A stretch of 64,000 nucleotides of DNA. Source: Holophagaceae bacterium. Lineage in GTDB: Bacteria > Acidobacteriota > Holophagae > Holophagales > Holophagaceae. Below, one piece after another: positions 25,722 to 34,263 of this stretch. A program made the translations under genes and the position numbers. The notes under the pieces were generated by a model, which was given only the letters and a program-made list of their open reading frames with translations, searched no databases and was not told where the DNA came from. The stretch is taken from positions 42,044-106,043 of the forward strand of contig JANYLR010000104.1 of the NCBI GenBank assembly GCA_025363715.1. Reading direction: 5' to 3'. How positions within the stretch are numbered: position 1 is the stretch's first letter; the number at the start of each line of letters is the position of its first letter.

Positions 25722-26924
25722 ATGCCCGCTTATGCCTGGAAAGGTAAGAACCGAATGGGGGAGGTCCAGGAAGGGGTCCTGGTCTCCGATTCCCGGGATG
25801 CCGCCGCCATCACCCTGAAGCGCAACGGCATTGAAGTCCTGAACGTCCGCCTCACCGCCGCCCAGGGGGGGAAATCCTTTGGCAAGGTGCCCGCCAAGGC
25901 CTTGGCCATCTTCACCCGGCAATTCAGCGTGATGATCGATGCCGGCCTGCCCCTGGTGCAGTGCCTGGAGATCCTGGGCGCCCAACAGGATCATAAGGGC
26001 TTCCAGCGCATCATCGAAGCCGTGCGGGACGATGTGGAGAAGGGCTCCACCCTCCAGGCCTCCCTGGCCAAGCACCCCAAGGCCTTCAATGATCTCTACG
26101 TGAACATGGTGGGCGCGGGGGAAAGCGGCGGCATTTTGGATGTCATCCTCCAGCGGCTGTCGGGCTACATTGAAAAAGCCGTGAAGCTGACCGCCAAGGT
26201 CAAGGGAGCCATGACCTACCCCGTGGCCGTCATCACCATCGCGATCTCGGTGGTGGTCATCATCATGGTCAAGGTCATCCCCGTCTTCTCGGCCATGTAT
26301 GACGGCCTGGGCAGCAAGCTCCCGTACCCCACCCTGATCTGCATGGCGCTGTCGAATGCCCTCATCAACTACAGCTGGTTGATCATCATCGGCGTTGTTC
26401 TCATCGTGGTGGGTCTGCGGCAGTATTACCAGACACCACCGGGACACCTGCAACTGGATGCTCTACTGCTCAAGATCCCCATCATCGGGGACGTGCTCCG
26501 CAAGGTGGCCGTGGCGCGCTTCTGCCGCACCTTGAGCACCCTCATCAGCTCCGGGGTGCCCATCCTGGAGGGCATGGATATCACGGCCAAGACCGCTGGC
26601 AACATGGTCATCCAGAATGCCATCCTGAAGTCCAAGGATGCGGTGGAACAGGGCCGGAACATCGCCACGCCCCTGGCGGAAACCAAGGTCTTCCCCCCCA
26701 TGGTGGTGCAGATGGTGGGTGTGGGCGAAGCCACCGGTGCCCTGGACGCCATGCTGGCCAAGGTGGCCGACTTCTACGAGGACGAGGTGGATAACGCCGT
26801 GGCCAACCTCACCAGCCTCATGGAGCCCGTCATGATCGCCATGCTAGGTGGCATCATCGGCTTCATCGTGATCGCCATGTACCTGCCGATCTTCAACCTG
26901 GCCAATGTCTTCGGCAAGGATTGA
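25722..26924 (+). CDS. pilC: Type IV pilus inner-membrane platform protein PilC
   Basis: 400 residues with the two repeated T2SSF domains: the first contains FTRQFSVMIDAGLPLVQCLEIL, the second ARFCRTLSTLISSGVPILEGM. Hydrophobic segments lie near residues 170-195, 210-230 and at the C-terminus (GGIIGFIVIAMYLPIFNL), with the usual ending in NLANVFGKD. PilC sits in the inner membrane and transmits motion from PilB or PilT to the growing pilus. It follows pilT by 70 bases. Confidence 0.94.
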   Translation: MPAYAWKGKNRMGEVQEGVLVSDSRDAAAITLKRNGIEVLNVRLTAAQGGKSFGKVPAKALAIFTRQFSVMIDAGLPLVQCLEILGAQQDHKGFQRIIEAVRDDVEKGSTLQASLAKHPKAFNDLYVNMVGAGESGGILDVILQRLSGYIEKAVKLTAKVKGAMTYPVAVITIAISVVVIIMVKVIPVFSAMYDGLGSKLPYPTLICMALSNALINYSWLIIIGVVLIVVGLRQYYQTPPGHLQLDALLLKIPIIGDVLRKVAVARFCRTLSTLISSGVPILEGMDITAKTAGNMVIQNAILKSKDAVEQGRNIATPLAETKVFPPMVVQMVGVGEATGALDAMLAKVADFYEDEVDNAVANLTSLMEPVMIAMLGGIIGFIVIAMYLPIFNLANVFGKD

Positions 26925-26940
26925 TAGCACGATTCTTGCA
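26925..26940 (+). promoter_or_regulatory. Sigma-54 (-24/-12) promoter of pilin gene 1
   Basis: TAGCACG-ATTC-TTGCA, one base from the consensus TGGCACG-N4-TTGCA. It starts right after the pilC stop and lies at a suitable distance before the pilin Shine-Dalgarno (AAGGAGG) and ATG. Confidence 0.65.
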
Positions 26941-26968
26941 AAGTCCGACTCCTCCTAAGGAGGCATCC

Positions 26969-27409
26969 ATGTCCCCTCTGTCACTCCGGTCCGAACGGTC
27001 ACAAGGTTTCTCCCTGGTGGAGTTGCTGCTGGTGCTGGCCATCATTGGCATTATCAGCGGCATCGCCATTCCACAGTTTTTGGGCCAGCGTCGGCGGGCC
27101 CGTCTGATCGGGGATGCTCAGGTCAATGCCCGTGTCTTGGCAATGGCCTTGGAGAGCCGCCGGGCGGATGGCGGCATCTATGCCGCTTCGGGGACAACGG
27201 TCACATGGACCGGAGGCGTACCGAGCAATTCGTCCTTCCTGCCGAACATTTCGCTCAAGAATGGTACGAAGATGAACTACAGCGTGGCGGTGACCAACGG
27301 CGGTCTGGGCTATTCCATCGCAGTAACCGATCCATCCGTTGGCAGTGCCGCTGTCATGACTACCGACCAGAACGGCGCTATCAAACTTGACCCTACCTAC
27401 AATAAATAG
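26969..27409 (+). CDS. pilA: Type IV pilin 1 (type IVa-like)
   Basis: 146 residues from the ATG at 26969 (AAGGAGG upstream). The prepilin peptidase site is SQG|FSLVELLLVLAIIG, with Gly -1, Phe +1 and Glu +5; the leader is about 12 residues with Arg. The conserved N-terminal helix continues SGIAIPQFLGQRRRAR. The globular part is short (about 90 residues), rich in Ser/Thr/Gly, with no cysteine pair. It is preceded by a sigma-54-like promoter, as for pilA genes under PilS/PilR. Major pilin or a minor pilin cannot be settled from sequence. Confidence 0.9.
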   Translation: MSPLSLRSERSQGFSLVELLLVLAIIGIISGIAIPQFLGQRRRARLIGDAQVNARVLAMALESRRADGGIYAASGTTVTWTGGVPSNSSFLPNISLKNGTKMNYSVAVTNGGLGYSIAVTDPSVGSAAVMTTDQNGAIKLDPTYNK

Positions 27410-27412
27410 TCG

Positions 27413-27433
27413 ATCCCTCTTATGGAGAGGGAT
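27413..27433. terminator. Bidirectional hairpin between pilin 1 and the convergent sulfatase-like gene
   Basis: ATCCCTCT and AGAGGGAT form a perfect 8-bp stem with loop TATGG, overlapping the stop of the minus-strand gene. Confidence 0.6.
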
Positions 27434-29417
27434 TGGTCGTTCTAGTCAATTGGTTAGGAATTTGGATTGGCCGGAGCATTCGCTCCAACCTCTGTGTTTC
27501 CGCCTCATAAGCCTTCTGATCAACAGCCGTGATGGCGTTCAGGCGAAAACCTAGGTATTCGTAAAGGTGCGCTCCTCCGTCCTTTAATGGTTTCGTAATC
27601 CGTAGGACGCCCCGTTCGGCCACGCCAAGGGTGAGTTCCTTGGCTCGCTCTTCCGCAGGCTTTTCGTACTGTGTGAACCAGATGCCGTAAGGCGCGATGT
27701 ATGAGCCTTTGATCAGATCCTTGGTGTTCATCTGTTTGTATTCAGCCGGCTCCTGGGTGAAGTCTGAGGTACTCAGTGTGTGGTAGCGCATGGGGGCCTG
27801 GGGGTAGGCTTTTTCAATGCCTCTTGGCGTGATTGCAGTTCCTTGTCGAAGCAGACCTGCAATGGAATCCCGGACGCCCAATAAACTAACGGTGGATTCG
27901 TGATCTATTTCTGGACCTGCCCCACTGAATCGTGGCCCAGCCACCTTCAGCATGACGCGGGTCTCCCAGGGGTCCAGATTGTAGCCGTGAATCCCACACA
28001 ATTGCACCCCATCGGCCACATGGTAGAAACGCTCACCGTGGTCCGAGAACAGGATGCGAACCGAGTCCTTGTAGGCTGGATCCTTCGCCAATCCTCCCCA
28101 GATGGGCCCCCAGGCCTTCAGGATCGACTGCATCCGGATCTGGTAGGCTTTGAAGGGGTCTCCCCGCCGATCCCAGCGGGCGAGGTGCTTTTCATTGACC
28201 TGGGCCAGGACGACCAGGGGCTCCAGGTTGCGGGGGATGGCCGTCCACCAGCGGGGAAGCTGATTCATTTCCTTCCGGTGGAGGTAGATCGGTTGATGGG
28301 CCAGACAGGAATGGAACATGACCCATTTCGATCCCCGCCCCTGCCGCAGCGCCTCCCGCAACCCACCATCAAGGGGCGCCCACGGGTTGGTGGTCGGGAA
28401 GGCCCGGGCCCAGTTCTCCCAGGCGGCGTAAAGCGGGAAGTTCACGGAGAGGTTTGAGTTGACGAAGTTCTCCCAGCCCCGGGCGGGCATCAGGGTGTCG
28501 TCGAAAAACTGCTCTGCCCTACCGGCCAAGCCAATGGTGCCGCCATCGTCGATGTAGAACCTGGGTTTCCAGCCCTTGCCCTTGGCCTCTTCAAGCAGGG
28601 GCAGGGGAATGCGCACCCCGTTTGCCCCATATTCCTCCATGGCTGGTGGGGCATGGCCCACCGTGTAGTACAGCGGATCACCGCCCCACAGGATGTGCCA
28701 TAGCAGGCGGGTGGCGGGGATGGGCGTGTAGGCGAACTCGTAGGACCGACCTTCCCAGGCCTGGGTAGCCTCCTGGCCCACGTCGAAACGCAAGCCATCC
28801 AGGCCGATCATGAGCACTTCCGCCTTGTCCTGCCCGCCCTTGACCGGGGAATGCCATCTGGGCAACCATTCCGGCAGTTGCGGCACCAGGCTCCAAAGCA
28901 ACACCCAGCCGGCGAGGAGCGGAAGGGCCAGCCACCGTCGACCGAGACGAGTCCAACTCCAACGGGCAGGATAGGCCAGGGCCAACAGGCCCAGGAGGGG
29001 AAACAGCAGCCAGAAGGGCAGCAGCCTCAGGCCAGGCAGAGTCCACAGAGTGGCAGGCACCTCCCACCAAAGCACCAGATGGGTCCACAGCAGGGCAGAG
29101 AAGGTGAAGCCAAAACCTTCCAAGGCACGCCAATCCTTGGACCAGCCCCGATGCCACATGGCACCCCAGGCTAGGGTAAGGATCCACAGCAGCAGGCCCA
29201 TAAACGCATAGAAGGGTAGAAGGATACCCAAGCCGAAGCCTGCGACGTACTCTCGGGTAGGCCCCGTATTAAAGGCTTGGCCGACGGTGTTGATCAGCCC
29301 TGCCTCACTGGATTTCAGACGGAGCCAAATCTCAACAACAAGGAACACGAAGAACAGCCCGCCCGCTGCCAGGGGCAGCAACCACCGCACTAGGCGGGAA
29401 CCCAAGGGCTTGGTCAT
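27420..29417 (-). CDS. Membrane-anchored sulfatase/alkaline-phosphatase-fold enzyme
   Basis: 665 residues. The N-terminal 190 residues hold about five membrane helices; the rest is a periplasmic domain of the alkaline phosphatase/sulfatase superfamily: first metal site AEVLMIGLDGLRFDV, a candidate nucleophile in YTPIPATR (Thr followed by Arg), and RILFSDHGERFYH with the DHG metal ligands. This plan resembles enzymes that transfer phosphoethanolamine or phosphoglycerol to envelope glycans or pilins, but a hydrolase is also possible. It lies between two pilin genes, so pilin decoration is an attractive inference. The function is not proven. Confidence 0.75.
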   Translation of the reverse strand: MTKPLGSRLVRWLLPLAAGGLFFVFLVVEIWLRLKSSEAGLINTVGQAFNTGPTREYVAGFGLGILLPFYAFMGLLLWILTLAWGAMWHRGWSKDWRALEGFGFTFSALLWTHLVLWWEVPATLWTLPGLRLLPFWLLFPLLGLLALAYPARWSWTRLGRRWLALPLLAGWVLLWSLVPQLPEWLPRWHSPVKGGQDKAEVLMIGLDGLRFDVGQEATQAWEGRSYEFAYTPIPATRLLWHILWGGDPLYYTVGHAPPAMEEYGANGVRIPLPLLEEAKGKGWKPRFYIDDGGTIGLAGRAEQFFDDTLMPARGWENFVNSNLSVNFPLYAAWENWARAFPTTNPWAPLDGGLREALRQGRGSKWVMFHSCLAHQPIYLHRKEMNQLPRWWTAIPRNLEPLVVLAQVNEKHLARWDRRGDPFKAYQIRMQSILKAWGPIWGGLAKDPAYKDSVRILFSDHGERFYHVADGVQLCGIHGYNLDPWETRVMLKVAGPRFSGAGPEIDHESTVSLLGVRDSIAGLLRQGTAITPRGIEKAYPQAPMRYHTLSTSDFTQEPAEYKQMNTKDLIKGSYIAPYGIWFTQYEKPAEERAKELTLGVAERGVLRITKPLKDGGAHLYEYLGFRLNAITAVDQKAYEAETQRLERMLRPIQIPNQLTRTTNPSP

Positions 29418-29433
29418 GCGGTCTCCCGATATG

Positions 29434-29460
29434 AAAAGGGAGGCCGAAGCCCCCCTTTTT
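29434..29460 (-). terminator. Intrinsic terminator after pilin gene 2
   Basis: On the minus strand AAAAGGGGGGC, TTCG and GCCTCCCTTTT form a stem with one mismatch and end in TTTT, 22 bases after the pilin stop. It separates pilin 2 from the sulfatase-like gene. Confidence 0.75.
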
Positions 29461-29482
29461 AATTTCAGGCCTTATGAACAAC

Positions 29483-29980
29483 CTACTCGATGGCTGTGGC
29501 CTTGGCGACCTTATTGGAACTGTTGACCTTGTTATCTACGTAGACGGCGCCATAGACAAACCCCGGATTGCCAGCAGTAGGGAAAGCGATGCCAAAGTGG
29601 GATTCCCCACGTTTGGAAGCGTCCACAAGACCCTTTGCAACGCCAACGGCTAAGGATTGGGTTGCGGCGGTGCCGGCTCCGGCAGTCCAGACAAAGGCGG
29701 GGTTCGCAGGGTTCCAGGGGTTCTTGTCCGCACCGCCGGTGGCAGTCAGGTAGTTACCGAGAGAAGTCAGGATGGCACCACTTGCCAACCCTGCCTCGCG
29801 GAGCTTGTCGTACTGGCCTACCAGATCCCCCATGCGGCCCACCATGTTGTCGATGGCGGCCTTGTCCCGGGCTCGGGCGCGCTGGCTGAGCAGGGCCGGG
29901 ATGGCGATGGCACTGATGATGCCGATGATCGCGAGCACCAACAGCAGTTCGATGAGGGTGAAACCTGACTGCTTCTTCAT
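29483..29980 (-). CDS. Type IV pilin 2
   Basis: 165 residues from the ATG at 29980 (GGAGA 5 bases upstream); the longer track start is not supported. The short leader MKKQSG is cleaved before FTLIELLLVLAIIGIISAIAIP, with Glu +5, a textbook prepilin. The globular part has several Gly/Ala/Asn-rich segments (GNYLTATGGADKNPWNPANP) and no cysteines. It faces the other way from pilin 1 but shares its N-terminal helix. A sigma-54-like promoter and a terminator make it a single-gene transcript, which suits an abundant major pilin. Confidence 0.92.
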   Translation of the reverse strand: MKKQSGFTLIELLLVLAIIGIISAIAIPALLSQRARARDKAAIDNMVGRMGDLVGQYDKLREAGLASGAILTSLGNYLTATGGADKNPWNPANPAFVWTAGAGTAATQSLAVGVAKGLVDASKRGESHFGIAFPTAGNPGFVYGAVYVDNKVNSSNKVAKATAIE

Positions 29981-30015
29981 GGGCGTCTCCTTGGGAATGG
30001 GCCGAGACCAAGAGA

Positions 30016-30030
30016 TCAAGTCCCGTGCCA
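30016..30030 (-). promoter_or_regulatory. Sigma-54 (-24/-12) promoter of pilin gene 2
   Basis: Minus strand TGGCACG-GGAC-TTGA, a full -24 element with one base off at -12 (consensus TTGC). It lies 36 bases before the ATG, leaving room for a start about 12 bases downstream and the GGAGA ribosome binding site. The remaining gap up to 30337 shows no further gene. Confidence 0.65.
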
Positions 30031-30337
30031 ACGGTGAGTTGAAGTCCAAGATGAGCAGTTACTCATCATTTGACAAGGAATTATTGATGCTTGGATTCAA
30101 GGGTGGTGATGGAATTTGAGTCGAACGGACCCAGCGCGTCACTCGGGATGACGAGAAAGGTCAGGGCGAATTCGTGATTCTTTCGATACCAAAGAGTTGA
30201 GGCAGGCATCCTCAATTTTGGAAGATGGATGGTCATGAGATTCGATGCGAGCCGTGTCCCGGATGGGTGAGGGCGTGTTTGGTGTCAAGCTCCAGGTAAG
30301 CTGGATCCCGAGAATAAAAGGGGAGAACGCAGAGCAG

Positions 30338-32041
30338 ATGGACACCACGCCCAAGAACATACATAAGCCCCTTCTTTGGGGCGGGGTTGCATCCTTCGCC
30401 TTCATTTTTGGGTTGTCCATCTATCTCGGCATCCATCGAATCTTCCAGGTGGATGAGGTCCTTTATTCAAGCCTGGCACGCTTCATGGCGACCGGGAAGA
30501 TGGCCCAGTTTGTTCCGAACGTTCCCATCATTCTGGTGGGTCCTCTGACTTGGATTGCTGGCGCTGCGAAAGACGGTGTTGGGGTCCTGATCGCTATGAG
30601 ATTGCCCTTTGTGGCGCTGATGTGGGTCAATGCGTTTCTGATGGTCAAGGCAACAGGCCAAAGGCTAAGGAGCCGTGGAGGTGTGGTCACGCTGTTTCTC
30701 GCGTCCACCCTCGCTCCGATGTGGGACTACGGGTTCGAGATCCGGCATGATGTCCCCCTTGTCACAGTGACCCTGGCCTTGTGGTGCCTTCTGAAGACTG
30801 AAAAACCAGGATTCCCTCTCCGCATGCTCTTGGGAGGAGTCCTGGCCGCATGCATGCAGTTGATCGCCTTCAAGGGATTCCTGTACGCCCTGCCCATGCT
30901 TGGGTTGGGCATCTATATGGTTCGCCCCAAGAACCTGAAGACGTGGTTTACCTGCCTGAGCATGATCCTGGTCGGAATTGCAGGTGGTCTGCTGCTGGGG
31001 CGCCTCATCCATGGTGTGGTGGGGACCTGGGATCTGGCGTGGAAAGGGTTTCAAGCTGGGACTGCGTTTGCGGCCAATGGGGTAGAGCGGTTCTCTCCGT
31101 GGTCCACGCTTCTTCGGGGGTTTACAGAGGCCCCCCTTCTTGCCTGCGCGGGTGTGGGAGTATTGCTTGCCCCCTTTTTCCAACCGAGTGTAAGAACGAT
31201 TCGGGTTTTGGTGGAAGCCGACTGGTTTCCGGAATGGGCCTTTGCAGTCCTATGTTTCGCCTTGCTGCTCATCAATCCGACGCCCTTTCCCTACAACCTC
31301 ATTCATGTGGTCCCGGCCTTTTTCATCGCAGTGCTCCGGTTCAGGGAACCGATTCTTGAGGCCATTCTCAGTCTGGCTAGTCCGGTTAGACAGGCGGTTC
31401 TTGGTTGCCTGTTGCTGCTTCATGGTCTGACCTGGTCCATCGCCACAGCCAGGCATCTCAACATGGACAATGATCGGCAGGTCGATGTCATCAGGACCTC
31501 CGAAAAATTGACCGATCCATCCTTGCACCGGGTTTTTGACGGTTCTGGCCTGGTACCGACCCGCAGCCCCATTGGAGAGAAGTGGATCATCCACAGCTTC
31601 ACCATTCGGCACTACATGGATGGCTCGTGGCCAACGGTCCGGAGCCTCCTGGCCAAGAACCCCACCCCGGTGATTCTTCCGAACTACCGGACGAATTGGC
31701 TTCCGAAGGAAGACCAGGCGTTCATCGGAACTCACTATGTTTTTCTCGCGGAAGACTTCATGGTGCTCGGAACCATCAGGGGATCCGGATCGTCCTCCTG
31801 GGAGGTTCTGGCTGATGGTCGATACATGATGACAGTGCTCCCGGAGGGTGCCGAGACCGGGAAAGCCATTGAGATCGATGGGAGAAGGATAGATCCTGGC
31901 ATCTGTTCATTCACCCGGGGGGTCCATTCCCTCCAGGTTCCTGAAGGCTTCCGAATCCAAATCGTCTGGTTGGGTCCACATCTTCAAACCATCCCTGCAC
32001 TCGGCCCAGCCCCCCACCCCTTGTTCGTGAACTGGTACTGA
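30338..32041 (+). CDS. GT-C fold membrane glycosyltransferase
   Basis: 567 residues from the ATG at 30338 (the track start is 31 codons longer; GGGGAG lies about 12 bases upstream, so the start is uncertain). About ten membrane helices fill residues 15-400. The first periplasmic loop has FQVDEVLYSS with the Asp-Glu pair typical of polyprenyl-phosphate-sugar-dependent GT-C enzymes (ArnT/PMT/Pgf type), and RHDVPLV lies in the second. The last 170 residues form a soluble periplasmic domain. The acceptor could be lipid A, glycan or pilin; closeness to pilin 2 and the glycan genes supports either. Confidence 0.7.
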   Translation: MDTTPKNIHKPLLWGGVASFAFIFGLSIYLGIHRIFQVDEVLYSSLARFMATGKMAQFVPNVPIILVGPLTWIAGAAKDGVGVLIAMRLPFVALMWVNAFLMVKATGQRLRSRGGVVTLFLASTLAPMWDYGFEIRHDVPLVTVTLALWCLLKTEKPGFPLRMLLGGVLAACMQLIAFKGFLYALPMLGLGIYMVRPKNLKTWFTCLSMILVGIAGGLLLGRLIHGVVGTWDLAWKGFQAGTAFAANGVERFSPWSTLLRGFTEAPLLACAGVGVLLAPFFQPSVRTIRVLVEADWFPEWAFAVLCFALLLINPTPFPYNLIHVVPAFFIAVLRFREPILEAILSLASPVRQAVLGCLLLLHGLTWSIATARHLNMDNDRQVDVIRTSEKLTDPSLHRVFDGSGLVPTRSPIGEKWIIHSFTIRHYMDGSWPTVRSLLAKNPTPVILPNYRTNWLPKEDQAFIGTHYVFLAEDFMVLGTIRGSGSSSWEVLADGRYMMTVLPEGAETGKAIEIDGRRIDPGICSFTRGVHSLQVPEGFRIQIVWLGPHLQTIPALGPAPHPLFVNWY

Positions 32042-32170
32042 CCGAAATCGGCACTCCTTGTGCTGGTGAGCTTCGAGGCAGGCCGATGCCAGAAGGCGTT
32101 CTGAAGGCCTTACAGATTGAGTCAACGTCAGAACAGGAATCACCGATTAGTTCGCGTGAAAAGGGAAACA

Positions 32171-33196
32171 ATGGCTTCAAGGCTCACTTTCTATCTGAAC
32201 ATGGTGACCAAACTCCATCCTGCCAAGGCAGTGCCCAAGATATGGAATTATCTGAAGTATCGCTATCAGCCGCGGAAGCCCATCGCCGCGATCTCCCGGA
32301 ACGCACCTCAGATCGCCTCCCTTCTGCTCACAAAGCGCTGCAACATGAGCTGCAGTTTCTGCAACGCTGCGAACTTCATGCATGATCACAGCTCGACTTG
32401 GCAGGAGAGTGAAGCCGACCTGACGAAGGTGCAGAAGATCTTCGAGAACCCTCTGTTCAACCGAGCCCTCCTGGTCGACCTGCTGGGGGGTGAGCCGATG
32501 CTAGTCAAGGAGCTGGTTCCGATCGTGGCCTTCCTGGCAAAGCGGGGGCATTTAACCAACCTCACCACCAATGGTCTCCTGCTGGCGGATCGAATCTCTG
32601 ATCTGAAGAAAGCTGGCATATCCAGGATCAGTGTTTCGGTCTATGAAGCCAACCGGGCTGCCCTGGAGAAGGATCTTCCCAGGATCAATAAAATCTACCC
32701 TGTGCATACCAACACGGTCCTTCTCCGGAAGGATGTGGTAAGCGCTCCCGAAAAGTTGGTCGAAACCGTCCGCTTCCTGAAAGAGTCCGGCTGCCTGGAC
32801 TTGCGTTTCTGGATGTACCGCCCCATGGGGGAACAACCGGACCCCAAGGAAGTGCTGTACGACACGGACCCGGCCTACCTAACCTTCCGGAGCAAAGTGG
32901 AGGAGGCGGCGCCCGGGTTCTGCTTCTGGCCGCCCGTGGCGGTCAAAGGGCCCATCAAGAAGCTCTGCCCTCAGCTCTGGCAGCGGATTGGGTGCGATAT
33001 GCAGGGAAACATGGGTATCTGCTGTGGCATCGACACCATGCTATCCGGGCCTGGCGGGAACCTCTTCGAGGGGGACTCCGACACGATTTACAATCACCCC
33101 ACGGTCGTTCGGATGCGCGAGCAGTTGTTAGATCCCCACAGCGAACCACCAGAGGTCTGCAAGAACTGCAACCTGCTGGGTGATCCAGGTTGGTAG
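32171..33196 (+). CDS. Radical SAM protein (SPASM-type ending)
   Basis: 341 residues from the ATG at 32171 (AGGGA 5 bases upstream). The radical SAM cluster motif is CNMSCSFCN (CxxxCxxC) near residue 60, followed by LLGGEPML, the usual GGEP SAM-binding segment. C-terminal cysteines in CPQLW, GCDMQGNMGICC and VCKNCNLLG suggest extra iron-sulfur clusters of the SPASM kind. It probably modifies a sugar, lipid or peptide by radical chemistry; the substrate is unknown. It lies in the glycan region, convergent with an FkbM methyltransferase gene 8 bases away. Confidence 0.85.
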   Translation: MASRLTFYLNMVTKLHPAKAVPKIWNYLKYRYQPRKPIAAISRNAPQIASLLLTKRCNMSCSFCNAANFMHDHSSTWQESEADLTKVQKIFENPLFNRALLVDLLGGEPMLVKELVPIVAFLAKRGHLTNLTTNGLLLADRISDLKKAGISRISVSVYEANRAALEKDLPRINKIYPVHTNTVLLRKDVVSAPEKLVETVRFLKESGCLDLRFWMYRPMGEQPDPKEVLYDTDPAYLTFRSKVEEAAPGFCFWPPVAVKGPIKKLCPQLWQRIGCDMQGNMGICCGIDTMLSGPGGNLFEGDSDTIYNHPTVVRMREQLLDPHSEPPEVCKNCNLLGDPGW

Positions 33197-33204
33197 GTTG
33201 AGAC

Positions 33205-34164
33205 TTAGTGCCCGGCTTCTGTTCCGGCCGAGAAATAGTAGTTTCCATTCAAGGAGTTGGCGATCTCGAAAGCTTCGAGATCGCCTTTCTCATTGATGTA
33301 TTTGCCTGTGTAACCATGCGTCGTCAGGAATTGGATCACATCCTGGGGGGTGTGGCCGAAGCGTTGGCAGTGGATATCGCTGATCTCGATCAGGATGCTG
33401 GGATGGCACTTGGACAGCAGGCTTTCAGCACCGCGTAACAGGTTGAGTTCACCACCTTCAATATCCGCCTTGATGAAATCGACCCGGTCGATGCCTTGCT
33501 TTTCCAGAAAGTCATCCAGTTTGAGCATGGGGACTTCGATCTTTTTCCCGGTATCCAGGAACTGGGAGGCTGCTCCGGCGCCCAGGTGGATCTCAGGGAC
33601 GAACATGGTGATGGCACCGTCGATATTGCCCAGCGCCTTGTTGCGGAGATCCAAGTTCTTGCACTCGTTGAGTTCCATGTTGGCGGCCAATTCCCTGTAC
33701 GACTCCGGTACGGGTTCAAAGGCGATAACCTTGCCCCCTTCGCCCACCAGGCGCGAGAAATGGATGGCGTACCAGCCAAAATTGGCACCGGCATCGACCA
33801 CCGTCCAATTGGGCTTGATGACTCTGGAGATCAAGGCCGTTTCGTTCGTCTCGTAGTATCCGTAGGTGAACAAGGCGCTGCTGATGGATTCATGGGAGGT
33901 GGCTACATAGAATGCGCACCCATTCTTGTAATGAAAAATGGCTTTGCCTTCTTTGAAAACAGCCTTGTCTAAGTCAAGGTATTCCAATAATTTATTGAAT
34001 TTTTTCCAGAATTTAGCCCGCCTCTTGCTCCGTAGGTCCACTAGGCTTAAATAGCTCTGCAGCGAGAACAGCCGTATGGAAAAGCGGGCACAGAAAGCGA
34101 CAAACCAGCGGTGAGCAAGGGCATTCTTGTTGATGGTGTTCCGAATGACCGCCTTGATGCTCAA
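33205..34164 (-). CDS. FkbM-family methyltransferase
   Basis: 319 residues. SAM-binding motif I is VDAGANFGWYAIHFSRLV, with the acidic end of beta-2 in VIAFEPVPESY, and the FkbM signature VDFIKADIEGGELNLLRGA. The first 100 residues are a basic lead without membrane span. FkbM enzymes O-methylate sugar hydroxyls or related groups, which fits a glycan-tailoring role here. The gene is transcribed toward the radical SAM gene and away from the epimerase gene. Confidence 0.88.
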   Translation of the reverse strand: MSIKAVIRNTINKNALAHRWFVAFCARFSIRLFSLQSYLSLVDLRSKRRAKFWKKFNKLLEYLDLDKAVFKEGKAIFHYKNGCAFYVATSHESISSALFTYGYYETNETALISRVIKPNWTVVDAGANFGWYAIHFSRLVGEGGKVIAFEPVPESYRELAANMELNECKNLDLRNKALGNIDGAITMFVPEIHLGAGAASQFLDTGKKIEVPMLKLDDFLEKQGIDRVDFIKADIEGGELNLLRGAESLLSKCHPSILIEISDIHCQRFGHTPQDVIQFLTTHGYTGKYINEKGDLEAFEIANSLNGNYYFSAGTEAGH

Positions 34165-34263
34165 CTAGCCCTCCGCATGATTGATCCCTGATGTTACCTC
34201 AGCCCCGGTCCAACCACGGTTCATCGTGTCACCAGGGCTTTGAACAGGGCCGATTGCACTAGG

